The translations under genes were made by a program, and so were the position numbers. This document shows, piece by piece, positions 7,924 through 15,142 of a stretch of 64,000 bases of DNA. Numbering within the stretch: position 1 is the first letter of the stretch; every line of letters begins with the position of its first letter. The notes below the pieces were generated by a model, which was not told where the DNA came from, did not search any database, and worked only from the letters and a program-made list of their open reading frames with translations. The DNA comes from Cyclobacteriaceae bacterium. GTDB lineage: Bacteria; Bacteroidota; Bacteroidia; Cytophagales; Cyclobacteriaceae. The stretch covers positions 40,380-104,379 of the forward strand of contig JANQPQ010000040.1 of assembly GCA_028285445.1 (NCBI GenBank), given 5' to 3'.

Positions 7924-9611
7924 GCCTGTTTGTGGTATATCTTGATTACACTCTTCCAACCATGCTCCGCCGGTTCGGAAGTTAGTTCCCAATTGGTATC
8001 ATAGCTTTCAGTCAGTCGGGCCTTGATGTACTTTAGTCCAGTGCCTTCCTTCTTGGTATTTGCTTCACTCACTACAGCCCCAAGGGTGAGGAAAGTGTAG
8101 GTCTTGTACTGCTCTGTCGTCTTATAAATCAGCTTGAACTTCACACTATTATTTGTCCCAGGTTGACTGTGGGTGATGCCGTTTTCCAATAGGGTGTGTA
8201 ACACAGCAGGTGGCACTTTTTGATTAGCGTCTATGCCTTCTTCTTCCCAGCGGTAATTAATCTCTTTGCGGTAGCCCATAATCTCTAAGTGCGTGCGACA
8301 GAGCGCAATCTCCTGGCTAATCGGTATCAAGGTCTGGTCTTCTATTTGGTTTAGCAGGTCGAATTCCTTAGCCAGGGCTTCAATGAATTTTACTCCCATC
8401 TTGGGTGCTTCTTCAACCCAATCTATCAATGAGGTGAGGGTATTCATCAGGAAGTGGGGCTGTATGTTCTTCTTTAACAATTCCAGTCGCAGCCGGGTAG
8501 ACTGTACCAGAGAAGTTTCATAAGCCACCCGTTGCTGCTTCAGCCTTAGTGAAAGCAAATAAAACATGCTCAACAGTGTGAGGCTAAACCCTGCAAAGAG
8601 GCCGAAACCTACTGATCGTATCAGGCTAATGATCACGGCTAGCAGTAACACCAGCAATACCAGTTGCGCACCTTTCTCTTTTCTATAGACTCCCATAATT
8701 ACGATAACCACAGAAAAAACCCACATGCCCAGTGTTGTACTCAATGCTGTGAAATCGAAAAAGTCGTGGCTAAAAAAGTAAAAGACCGCCAGCAAGCCTG
8801 CATAAATACTCAAGACCAGTTTTCTCTTTGGGAAAGGAAAGTGCATGGAAAAGTAAAGGGGGATGGTAAAAGAGATGCATAGCATGAGGGAAACGATAGT
8901 CTGTAATCGTACAACATGCAGACTATAATGGATGGGCAAGGCCGTCCCGACGAAATGGGTCATTGTGAGGGCTAAAAAGAGGAAGCAGCTGATACTGAAA
9001 ATCAGCATAGGCAACTGTTTTCTGTCGCTCAGAAATAGAAAAAGAAAATAGAACGCGGCCATCAGAAAGGCGCCGGCAAAGCTGTGCATGTAAGAGGTCT
9101 CGATAAGCTGGTCTGTTAATAGATCATCGTAGTAGTCTATTTTAAATGCATAGATGGCCGTATGGTCGGGGAAGTGATAGATGCTGGCGCGAATGGCCAC
9201 CACGTGTTCTCCGCCATCGGTTAGCTCAGTAGGAATGCTGTAGGTAGTCCATAGTTTACCTTCCGGACCGAGTGCTTCTTCTTGTCCGGGGTTACCATTC
9301 TTACCAATTAAAACGCCGTCCCAAAAAACCTCATACTCTCCATATACTTCTAACTGTATGCCATAAGGTTGAAAGGCTTCCGGAGCCTGTTTTAAGTCCA
9401 CCCCAATCCTGAACCAGAAAATCTGACCGTCGGGTACCAGTGCGGGCCTTCCTTGCCACCTCGAGTCGTTCCAGTCTTTGTTAGCCCATGCCGGATCATC
9501 CCCAATCTTATAAACAGCTCGCTCTCTTTCAAAAACCGGCTCCTGGCTGCAGGAGCTAACCAGAAGCAAAGAGCATAGTATTATAAAACCGAGTAATGAG
9601 TTCAGCTTCAT
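7920..9611 (-). CDS. LytS-type sensor histidine kinase with 7TM sensor, lipoprotein-like N-terminus
   Basis: A 563-residue membrane kinase. The N-terminus is a signal with a lipobox (LLVSSC), followed by an extracytoplasmic beta-rich domain of about 150 residues (YGIQLEVYGEYEVFWDG) of the 7TMR-DISM/galactose-binding type, then about seven membrane helices. The cytoplasmic His_kinase domain (PF06580 type) has QPHFLMNTL with H386, the N box PPAVLHTLLENGITHS and a GTGLKYIKARL G box. It should phosphorylate the response regulator it overlaps by four bases. The extracellular domain suggests ligand sensing at the cell surface or periplasm; the ligand is not known. Confidence 0.88.
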   Translation of the reverse strand: MKLNSLLGFIILCSLLLVSSCSQEPVFERERAVYKIGDDPAWANKDWNDSRWQGRPALVPDGQIFWFRIGVDLKQAPEAFQPYGIQLEVYGEYEVFWDGVLIGKNGNPGQEEALGPEGKLWTTYSIPTELTDGGEHVVAIRASIYHFPDHTAIYAFKIDYYDDLLTDQLIETSYMHSFAGAFLMAAFYFLFLFLSDRKQLPMLIFSISCFLFLALTMTHFVGTALPIHYSLHVVRLQTIVSLMLCISFTIPLYFSMHFPFPKRKLVLSIYAGLLAVFYFFSHDFFDFTALSTTLGMWVFSVVIVIMGVYRKEKGAQLVLLVLLLAVIISLIRSVGFGLFAGFSLTLLSMFYLLSLRLKQQRVAYETSLVQSTRLRLELLKKNIQPHFLMNTLTSLIDWVEEAPKMGVKFIEALAKEFDLLNQIEDQTLIPISQEIALCRTHLEIMGYRKEINYRWEEEGIDANQKVPPAVLHTLLENGITHSQPGTNNSVKFKLIYKTTEQYKTYTFLTLGAVVSEANTKKEGTGLKYIKARLTESYDTNWELTSEPAEHGWKSVIKIYHKQA

Positions 9612-9638
9612 TCCATGGGATTACTGACGCAAGCTAAG

Positions 9639-9663
9639 CAGGCCCTACCATAATAATGGCCTG
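9639..9663. promoter_or_regulatory. Inverted repeat between divergent genes
   Basis: CAGGCC (9639-9644) and GGCCTG (9658-9663) are inverted copies, with an inner CCAT/ATGG pair around AATA. It lies 28 bases outside the kinase start and upstream of the serine hydrolase gene, so it could serve as a shared operator. The evidence is the symmetry only. Confidence 0.3.
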
Positions 9664-9828
9664 TTTGGAGCAGTTCATTCATAAATAGAGCGGTTGGTAA
9701 GTTAATGGGACGCCATCAACAACTCCTCTTGGCATATTCAGGTATATCATCAGAAATTCAATAACAATCTACTTATGACCATAATAAAGTATTTCAAGCA
9801 GTTGAACGTAAAGGAGGGCATTGGGATT

Positions 9829-11028
9829 ATGAAATTGGTGCTACTGGCGCAATTTGTATTCCTCGGTACGGCCTGCGCGCAGAATATTGCCGGCAACGCG
9901 CCACCGGAGGTCACTGCTACGGAGGATACCATCTCCAGGTTCTGGAACATTCCTCTGCTAGAGCCCGCCTATCTTTCCACCGCACCTACAGATAGGAGAG
10001 ATGGCATTCCCGTGGGCCAACTAGACAAGGGTGGTATCGATAAAGCCACCATTCTCAACTTTGCCCAAGAAATTGCTGACTCTTTACACGGGGGTTGGGA
10101 CAGCTTTCTCGTCGCCCACCAGGGTGTGCTGCTCTTCGAATCCTATTTTAAGCGCGGTCGGGTTGACCTGCCACATCCACAGGCGTCAGCCACTAAAGCC
10201 TATACGGGTTTGGCTTTAGGCCGTGCTATTCAGCTGGGCTACCTCACCATGGAAGATCTGGACAAACCCGTTGTCAGCTTCCTCAAAGACCTGGACCACA
10301 CAAAGTTTGTTGAGGGCGTAGAACTGATCACCCTTAACCATGCCCTAACCATGCAAACGGGCATACGCATCAGCGATGAGGACAAAGAGAAATATAGGAA
10401 TGATACGCTTAGAATGCGGGGTCAGAGAGAAATCCAGACTTACTTCGAGTATACAGAGCCGATTACCCCTGAGTCGCAGACATTCGAATATGGTTGGGGG
10501 CCAAAGTTGGTAATGCAGGTGGTTGCAGCAGTGGTACCGGGTTCGGCAAAGGATTTTATTAAAGCTGAAGTGCTAGACAAATTGGGTATTACTAACTATA
10601 AATGGCCAACAAATATTAGTGGTTTACCCCAATCGGGATCGGGCTCAAGCCTAACAGCGCGGGATATGCTTAAGTTCGGCATTTTGACTTATAACAAAGG
10701 AAAATGGAATGGGGAGCAACTTATTCCGGAAGCCTTTATTGACAAAGCAACGAGCAGGATCATCGGTACCGGTGATCTGGAAATTCACTACGGTGGCAAG
10801 GATGTCGCCAATCAGGGTTATGGTTATTTCTGGTGGAATGCAGATTTGCAAGTGGGCAACAAAAGCTACTACACGACATCAGCTCAGGGAGGTTATGGCC
10901 AATTCATTACCTTCATCGAAGAGCTGGAGCTGTTGATTGTGCATACGGCCCATGATAACGATACCAATTATCTGCAACTAACTGCAGAGAGGGTCCTGCC
11001 GGCTTTTGTCAATCATGGTGAGAATTAG
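9829..11028 (+). CDS. Serine hydrolase, beta-lactamase/penicillin-binding fold
   Basis: A 399-residue exported enzyme of the class C beta-lactamase-like family. I choose the ATG at 9829 because AAGGAGGG at 9811-9818 sits at good spacing and because it starts directly with the export signal MKLVLLAQFVFLGTACAQN; an in-frame ATG 54 bases upstream would add 18 polar residues. The signal may be a lipoprotein signal (C16). The catalytic S120-A-T-K123 motif is intact in QASATKAYTG; later FEYGWGPKL takes the place of the second motif and AQGGYGQF the third. Family members hydrolyse esters, amides or D-peptides in the periplasm; true beta-lactam activity is unlikely to be assignable from sequence. Confidence 0.85.
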   Translation: MKLVLLAQFVFLGTACAQNIAGNAPPEVTATEDTISRFWNIPLLEPAYLSTAPTDRRDGIPVGQLDKGGIDKATILNFAQEIADSLHGGWDSFLVAHQGVLLFESYFKRGRVDLPHPQASATKAYTGLALGRAIQLGYLTMEDLDKPVVSFLKDLDHTKFVEGVELITLNHALTMQTGIRISDEDKEKYRNDTLRMRGQREIQTYFEYTEPITPESQTFEYGWGPKLVMQVVAAVVPGSAKDFIKAEVLDKLGITNYKWPTNISGLPQSGSGSSLTARDMLKFGILTYNKGKWNGEQLIPEAFIDKATSRIIGTGDLEIHYGGKDVANQGYGYFWWNADLQVGNKSYYTTSAQGGYGQFITFIEELELLIVHTAHDNDTNYLQLTAERVLPAFVNHGEN

Positions 11029-11082
11029 CAGATCTGCCACCCAACAGTTTTCCTGCGTTCAGGATACCATCTTTGTTTATTC

Positions 11083-11280
11083 ATTTACTCGCGCTCATGA
11101 TTGATTCAAAAGGAGCTCGTGAATCTCGAAGACTCGATTTCTTTTGCTTGACCAAAGGGTTTAGAAGAAACGAACCAAAGAAAAGTCAAGGCCCCGCCGA
11201 AACTCGGCCGCCAGTTGCGGCCTCAGACAACGCCGTGGCCAAACTGTCTGCAAGTGAAACCAGAGTCTCGAATTGTTCTT
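11083..11280. repeat. GC-rich structured intergenic element
   Basis: This stretch is structured unlike its surroundings: a perfect GGCCGC/GCGGCC hairpin at 11207-11223, inverted CTTGAC and GTCAAG, and a C-rich GGCCCCGCCG run. I recall similar CTTGACCAAA...GTCAAGGCC segments as dispersed repeats in Bacteroidota genomes, but no second copy lies in this window. An open frame crosses it and joins the following gene, but this is not coding in my view. Confidence 0.45.
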
Positions 11281-11310
11281 TCAACAGTGGGAATCGAAAA
11301 AATACAACCA

Positions 11311-12819
11311 GTGAAAAACATAATCTCATTGCTATTGCTCATCATTCTATTTCAATCATGTACAGAAGGTACAGAGAAATCGAATACTGATACTACAGCC
11401 GAATTAATTGAGAATACAGAAACTGGCCTCACCACAGCAGTACGAATAGAAGGCGATTCAACCTGGTCTATTGAGGAACGAATGAAACACTACGGTATTC
11501 CTGGTGTGAGTGTAGCCGTAATAAACAATGGAAAAATCGTGTGGGCAAAAGGATACGGTATCATGGACAGGGAGAGTAGAGCTCCTGTAACCAGCCAAAC
11601 ACTTTTTCAGGCCTCAGCACTTAGTATTCCTGTTAGTGCTTACGCTGCACTTCGTATGGTAGAACAAGGTAAAGTTTCATTAGATGAGAACATTAACAGC
11701 TACTTGCAATCATGGCAATTACCAGACAATGAGTTTACCAAAGAAAAGAAAGCGACCATAAGAAATCTCTTAAATCATTCCGCAGGAATAAACCTGCATG
11801 CAACTCCCGGGTATAGTACAGATTCAGTCATACCAACACTGATTGAGGTATTAGATGGCACTCCTCCCGCTAAGAATGAACCACTTGCCGTCAATAAAGA
11901 ACCTGACGAAAGCTATTACATTTCATACCCTGGCTATGGGATCATTCAACAAATGATGATAGATGTTGAGGAAAGGGAATTTCCCGAGATCATGAATGAC
12001 TTAGTGCTACAACCCTTAGGGATGACCAACAGTACCTTTAATCCATCGCTTTCTCAAGAACAAATAACCAGAGCAGCAACTGCTTATTTGGCAGACGGCA
12101 ACATGGTAAAGGGTAAGAGGTTTGTCAACCCGGTATTGGCCTCAGGTGGTTTGTGGACAACCCCAAGTGACCTGGCCAAATTCATAGTCCACCTTCAGCA
12201 AACCTTAAAAGGGAAGGGTGATAGGGTTTTATCAAAAGAGATGACAGAATTAATGGTTACCCCACATAGTATTAGCAGTTATGGACCGGGCTCTGAATAT
12301 GGGCTGGGAATTCAAATTTTCAAGAGAAAAGATGAGACCTACTTAAGACATTGGGGATGGAATAGGGGATTTTATGCGGAGATGATAGCGCATAGACACA
12401 AAGAGCATGGGGTGGTTGTGATGACCAATTCCACTTTCCCGGAATTTAATGCAGAAGTGATTCGCGCTGTGGCCGGGGCGTACAAATGGAGGAATTATGT
12501 TCCGGTTCATAGCAGGGTGGAAGTTGAACAGTCTCTAGTAGATCAAATTACGGGTAGATATCAAGCCGATGAGACGCAGGTGGAAGTGTTTCAAGAGAAC
12601 AACCTTATATTCATTAAAAGCATCCAGCAAGAACGTACCGAAGAGCTAATCCCGATTTCAGATAACACTTTCGTCAGAAGAAATGCCAGTCGCTTGATTC
12701 AATTCAAGCCAGCTACTGATAATGAAGGCATCAAATTGTTTTATCTGGATAGAAATGATGAAAGCATAATTTCAACCTTGGCTAAGGTGGATGGTGGCAA
12801 CAACGAATCGGGGAACTAG
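11311..12819 (+). CDS. Serine hydrolase-fold lipoprotein with lost catalytic motif
   Basis: A 502-residue protein of the beta-lactamase/PBP-like fold. I start at the GTG at 11311 since the signal VKNIISLLLLIILFQSC with lipobox cysteine C17 follows directly; the open frame extends 32 codons upstream into the structured element at 11083-11280. The fold is clear (HYGIPGVSVAVINNGKIVWA, then MVEQGKVSLDENINSYL and LNHSAGI). However, the place of the usual S-x-x-K motif reads FQASALSIPVSA, so A103 and I106 replace Ser and Lys, and the Y-x-N site reads ISYPGY. Only the third motif region, RHWGWNRGF, is retained. It is probably a non-catalytic binding protein. A C-terminal domain of about 90 residues follows. 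Confidence 0.8.
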   Translation: MKNIISLLLLIILFQSCTEGTEKSNTDTTAELIENTETGLTTAVRIEGDSTWSIEERMKHYGIPGVSVAVINNGKIVWAKGYGIMDRESRAPVTSQTLFQASALSIPVSAYAALRMVEQGKVSLDENINSYLQSWQLPDNEFTKEKKATIRNLLNHSAGINLHATPGYSTDSVIPTLIEVLDGTPPAKNEPLAVNKEPDESYYISYPGYGIIQQMMIDVEEREFPEIMNDLVLQPLGMTNSTFNPSLSQEQITRAATAYLADGNMVKGKRFVNPVLASGGLWTTPSDLAKFIVHLQQTLKGKGDRVLSKEMTELMVTPHSISSYGPGSEYGLGIQIFKRKDETYLRHWGWNRGFYAEMIAHRHKEHGVVVMTNSTFPEFNAEVIRAVAGAYKWRNYVPVHSRVEVEQSLVDQITGRYQADETQVEVFQENNLIFIKSIQQERTEELIPISDNTFVRRNASRLIQFKPATDNEGIKLFYLDRNDESIISTLAKVDGGNNESGN

Positions 12820-12852
12820 AGCGGTTATTCTAATACAAGAACGTTATTGATT

Positions 12853-14523
12853 ATGAACAAAATGAGACTATTGATATTGGCATGTGTCCTATCACTCAAC
12901 TTTGCATTTGCTCAAGAAAATAGCGCAAACAATTCCAATTATCCACCCTTAGCAGATCGCTATCTTGGTCAAAAGCCTCCAGGCTTAACTCCCCAAATAT
13001 TTGCTCCGGGTATTGTTTCGACGGAAGAGTATCTTGAAAGTGAGGTTTTGTTTTTGCCTGACATGTCAGAGCTCTCCTTCACCAGGTCTGATCTAGAATA
13101 TAAAGATCCTGAATTCTTTGTGATGGAATATAAGAATCAGGAGTGGAGCAGGAAGTCTATTGATTCAGCTGTTATCGATAGTTATAAAGAGAGATTCAGC
13201 CCTAGTTTGTCAGAGATAAAAAGCCATGAGGTATTCCGGGATATTCCCATCATAGGTTTCTCAATCTCTTCTGCAAGAACGATATATTTCTATGTTTTAG
13301 ATTTCAGTGATGGCAGTGGGCATATGAGTTATTCCCGTCTTGTTAATGGCAAATATGAAAAGCCGATAAAAATGAGCAAGGCGATTAATACGGGAAAATA
13401 TATTGCCCATCCATTTATTGCTCCAGATGAATCTTACTTGATGTGGGATGCTGAGAAAGATGGCGAAAGTACGCCTGACATCTATATTAGCTTCCGGCAG
13501 CCAGATGGTTCGTGGGGTGCAGCCATAAACATGGGAGATAAGATAAACACAGCACGCTATGAGCAACGCCCGAAAGTGACACCTGACGGAAAATATCTAT
13601 TCTTTTGGAAGGGAGATGTAAAGGTTAGGGATGGAAGTACCTACGTGGAAGGAGGCCCTAATTGGGTGGACGCGAAAGTTATTGAGGAGCTAAGACCTAA
13701 ATCAACTTCCTATCCAATTGCATATTCATCAAAGGATGGTAATAGCAGGGAAATCTTCCTAACCGATATCGAAGGAAAGTCGAGGATCAAGATTACTGAT
13801 TTTGAGGGGTCTGATGGCTATCCCGATTGGTCACCAAACGGAAAGCGCATCGCTTTTTATGCCAAGTATGATAAGGGAAAAACATGGTCTGTGCATACCA
13901 TGAATAGTGACGGTACGAATAGGAAAAGGTTGACTCAGGCAAAAAACAAATGGGACAGTTCACCCACGTGGTCTCCAGATGGAAAAAAGATTGCTTTTGC
14001 CAGAGAATACCTGGACTCGGCTGGAGATTGGCAAGAAGAAATCTGGATTATGAATGCTGATGGTAGCGAGCAAGTCCAACTAAAAACATTGATTGGAAGA
14101 GCTCCATGTTTTATGCAAGACGGAAGAATACTCTTTCACTCCAAAACAGAAACGGGTGAGATTTGTATCGCCAATAGTGATGGAAGTAACATCATTACCT
14201 TAACCAACAATACAGCCAAAGATATTCAGCCTAAGATTTCGCCTGATGGAAAGCAAATTGCATTTATTTCAGACCGCGATGGAAATCAAGAAGTTTATGT
14301 GATGAACATAGATGGATCAAACCAAAAACGACTAACATATAATGCTGTTCCGGATTGGGATATCTGTTGGTCTCCAGATGGTTCCAAACTCCTTTTTGCA
14401 TCTGACACTGGTGAAGATTTGGACCTTTATATGATGAATAAAGATGGTTCTTCATTAAAGGAGTTTATCGTCAATGGTTCTCAGCCATCCTGGTTCAATA
14501 CAACTAAATATAACAGCAACTAG
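12853..14523 (+). CDS. Secreted TolB-like beta-propeller protein (PD40 repeats)
   Basis: A 556-residue protein with a Sec signal peptide (MNKMRLLILACVLSLNFAFA). I prefer the ATG at 12853 to the in-frame TTG six bases upstream. The C-terminal half carries at least four PD40 blades with the pattern WSPNGKRIAF, WSPDGKKIAF, ISPDGKQIAF and WSPDGSKLLF, alternating with MNADGSEQ-like loops. The N-terminal half has related but more diverged repeats (APDESYLMW, TPDGKYLFF). Such propellers usually act as binding or docking modules in the periplasm. No enzymatic domain is attached. It lies 33 bases downstream of the pseudo-serine hydrolase gene and may be co-transcribed with it. Confidence 0.85.
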   Translation: MNKMRLLILACVLSLNFAFAQENSANNSNYPPLADRYLGQKPPGLTPQIFAPGIVSTEEYLESEVLFLPDMSELSFTRSDLEYKDPEFFVMEYKNQEWSRKSIDSAVIDSYKERFSPSLSEIKSHEVFRDIPIIGFSISSARTIYFYVLDFSDGSGHMSYSRLVNGKYEKPIKMSKAINTGKYIAHPFIAPDESYLMWDAEKDGESTPDIYISFRQPDGSWGAAINMGDKINTARYEQRPKVTPDGKYLFFWKGDVKVRDGSTYVEGGPNWVDAKVIEELRPKSTSYPIAYSSKDGNSREIFLTDIEGKSRIKITDFEGSDGYPDWSPNGKRIAFYAKYDKGKTWSVHTMNSDGTNRKRLTQAKNKWDSSPTWSPDGKKIAFAREYLDSAGDWQEEIWIMNADGSEQVQLKTLIGRAPCFMQDGRILFHSKTETGEICIANSDGSNIITLTNNTAKDIQPKISPDGKQIAFISDRDGNQEVYVMNIDGSNQKRLTYNAVPDWDICWSPDGSKLLFASDTGEDLDLYMMNKDGSSLKEFIVNGSQPSWFNTTKYNSN

Positions 14524-14636
14524 AGCCGAAAAATCAATCACACTTATATACGCTTAGAACTGAGTCCGCGATTGTGCCGACTTTCTATTGCTCCTAACTT
14601 TTCGCGTTGTTAGTTCAATTAATAGGGCTAAAAGAG

Positions 14637-14668
14637 ATTCCGGATATCCGCTGCGCTGCTTCCGGAAT
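14637..14668. repeat. Palindromic intergenic element
   Basis: ATTCCGGA at 14637-14644 and TCCGGAAT at 14661-14668 are perfect inverted copies around a GC-rich 16-base loop, followed by GACG. This resembles the short palindromic units scattered in Bacteroidota intergenic regions. It lies between the propeller gene and padR and could end transcription of the former. Only one copy is in the window. Confidence 0.45.
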
Positions 14669-14743
14669 GACGTTTTGAAGGTGTTTAGGTGTTTGGGTTC
14701 TTCCCTGAATACTAACAAATTCCAACCCCGGTTGTAACCTTTT

Positions 14744-14758
14744 TACTACTTAATAGTA
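14744..14758. promoter_or_regulatory. Operator candidate 1, TACTA-N5-TAGTA
   Basis: TACTA, five bases and TAGTA form a perfect dyad centred at 14751. The identical dyad recurs at 14786-14800, exactly 42 bases away, which is four helical turns. PadR regulators usually bind such dyads in their own promoter. Confidence 0.65.
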
Positions 14759-14785
14759 TTAAATATTATTGTTTGCCTACATTTA

Positions 14786-14800
14786 TACTATAAACTAGTA
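14786..14800. promoter_or_regulatory. Operator candidate 2, TACTA-N5-TAGTA
   Basis: Second copy of the dyad, centred at 14793 and ending nine bases before the padR start. The spacer sequences of the two copies differ (CTTAA and TAAAC) while the arms are identical, which argues that the arms are what matters. A protein bound here would block ribosome or polymerase access to the padR-permease operon. Confidence 0.65.
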
Positions 14801-14809
14801 ATAAAGACG

Positions 14810-15142
14810 ATGTCAGACTATAAGATTGGTGAATTTGAAGAGATTGTGATGCTTACCGTGGGCATTTTACATGGCAATGCATACGGTGTAACCATCAAGG
14901 ATGAAATCGAGAACAGAATGAAACGCAAGGTGACGGTAGGGGCCCTGCAAGTCACCCTAAGGCGGCTAGAAACAAAAGGACTACTAGACAGCCACCATGG
15001 AGATACGGAAGATGCCCGGCGGGGGAGACCCAAACTTTTCTTTTCCCTCACTGCATCCGGCAAGAATGTCCTGGTCAACATTCGTGAGAACCGTAACCAG
15101 CTTTGGGACGCGATGCCACAGATAATCCTCGATCTCAAGTGA
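14810..15142 (+). CDS. PadR-family transcriptional regulator
   Basis: A 110-residue winged-helix regulator. It opens with the GEFEEIVMLTVGILHGNAYG signature of PadR proteins, followed by TIKDEIENRMKRKVTVGALQ and the wing region LETKGLLDSHHGDTEDARRG with RPKLFFSLT. It lacks the long C-terminal dimerisation domain of larger PadR proteins, as is usual for this subgroup. The stop overlaps the GTG start of the permease gene, so the regulator and permease are coupled. The dyads at 14744-14800 suggest autorepression; the inducer is probably envelope stress or a small molecule, but this is inference from the family. Confidence 0.9.
   Translation: MSDYKIGEFEEIVMLTVGILHGNAYGVTIKDEIENRMKRKVTVGALQVTLRRLETKGLLDSHHGDTEDARRGRPKLFFSLTASGKNVLVNIRENRNQLWDAMPQIILDLK

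Noticed and set aside
11073..11390. Open frame through the GC-rich element
   Set aside because: It overlaps the clear lipoprotein signal of the next gene in another frame, and the element is structured non-coding DNA.
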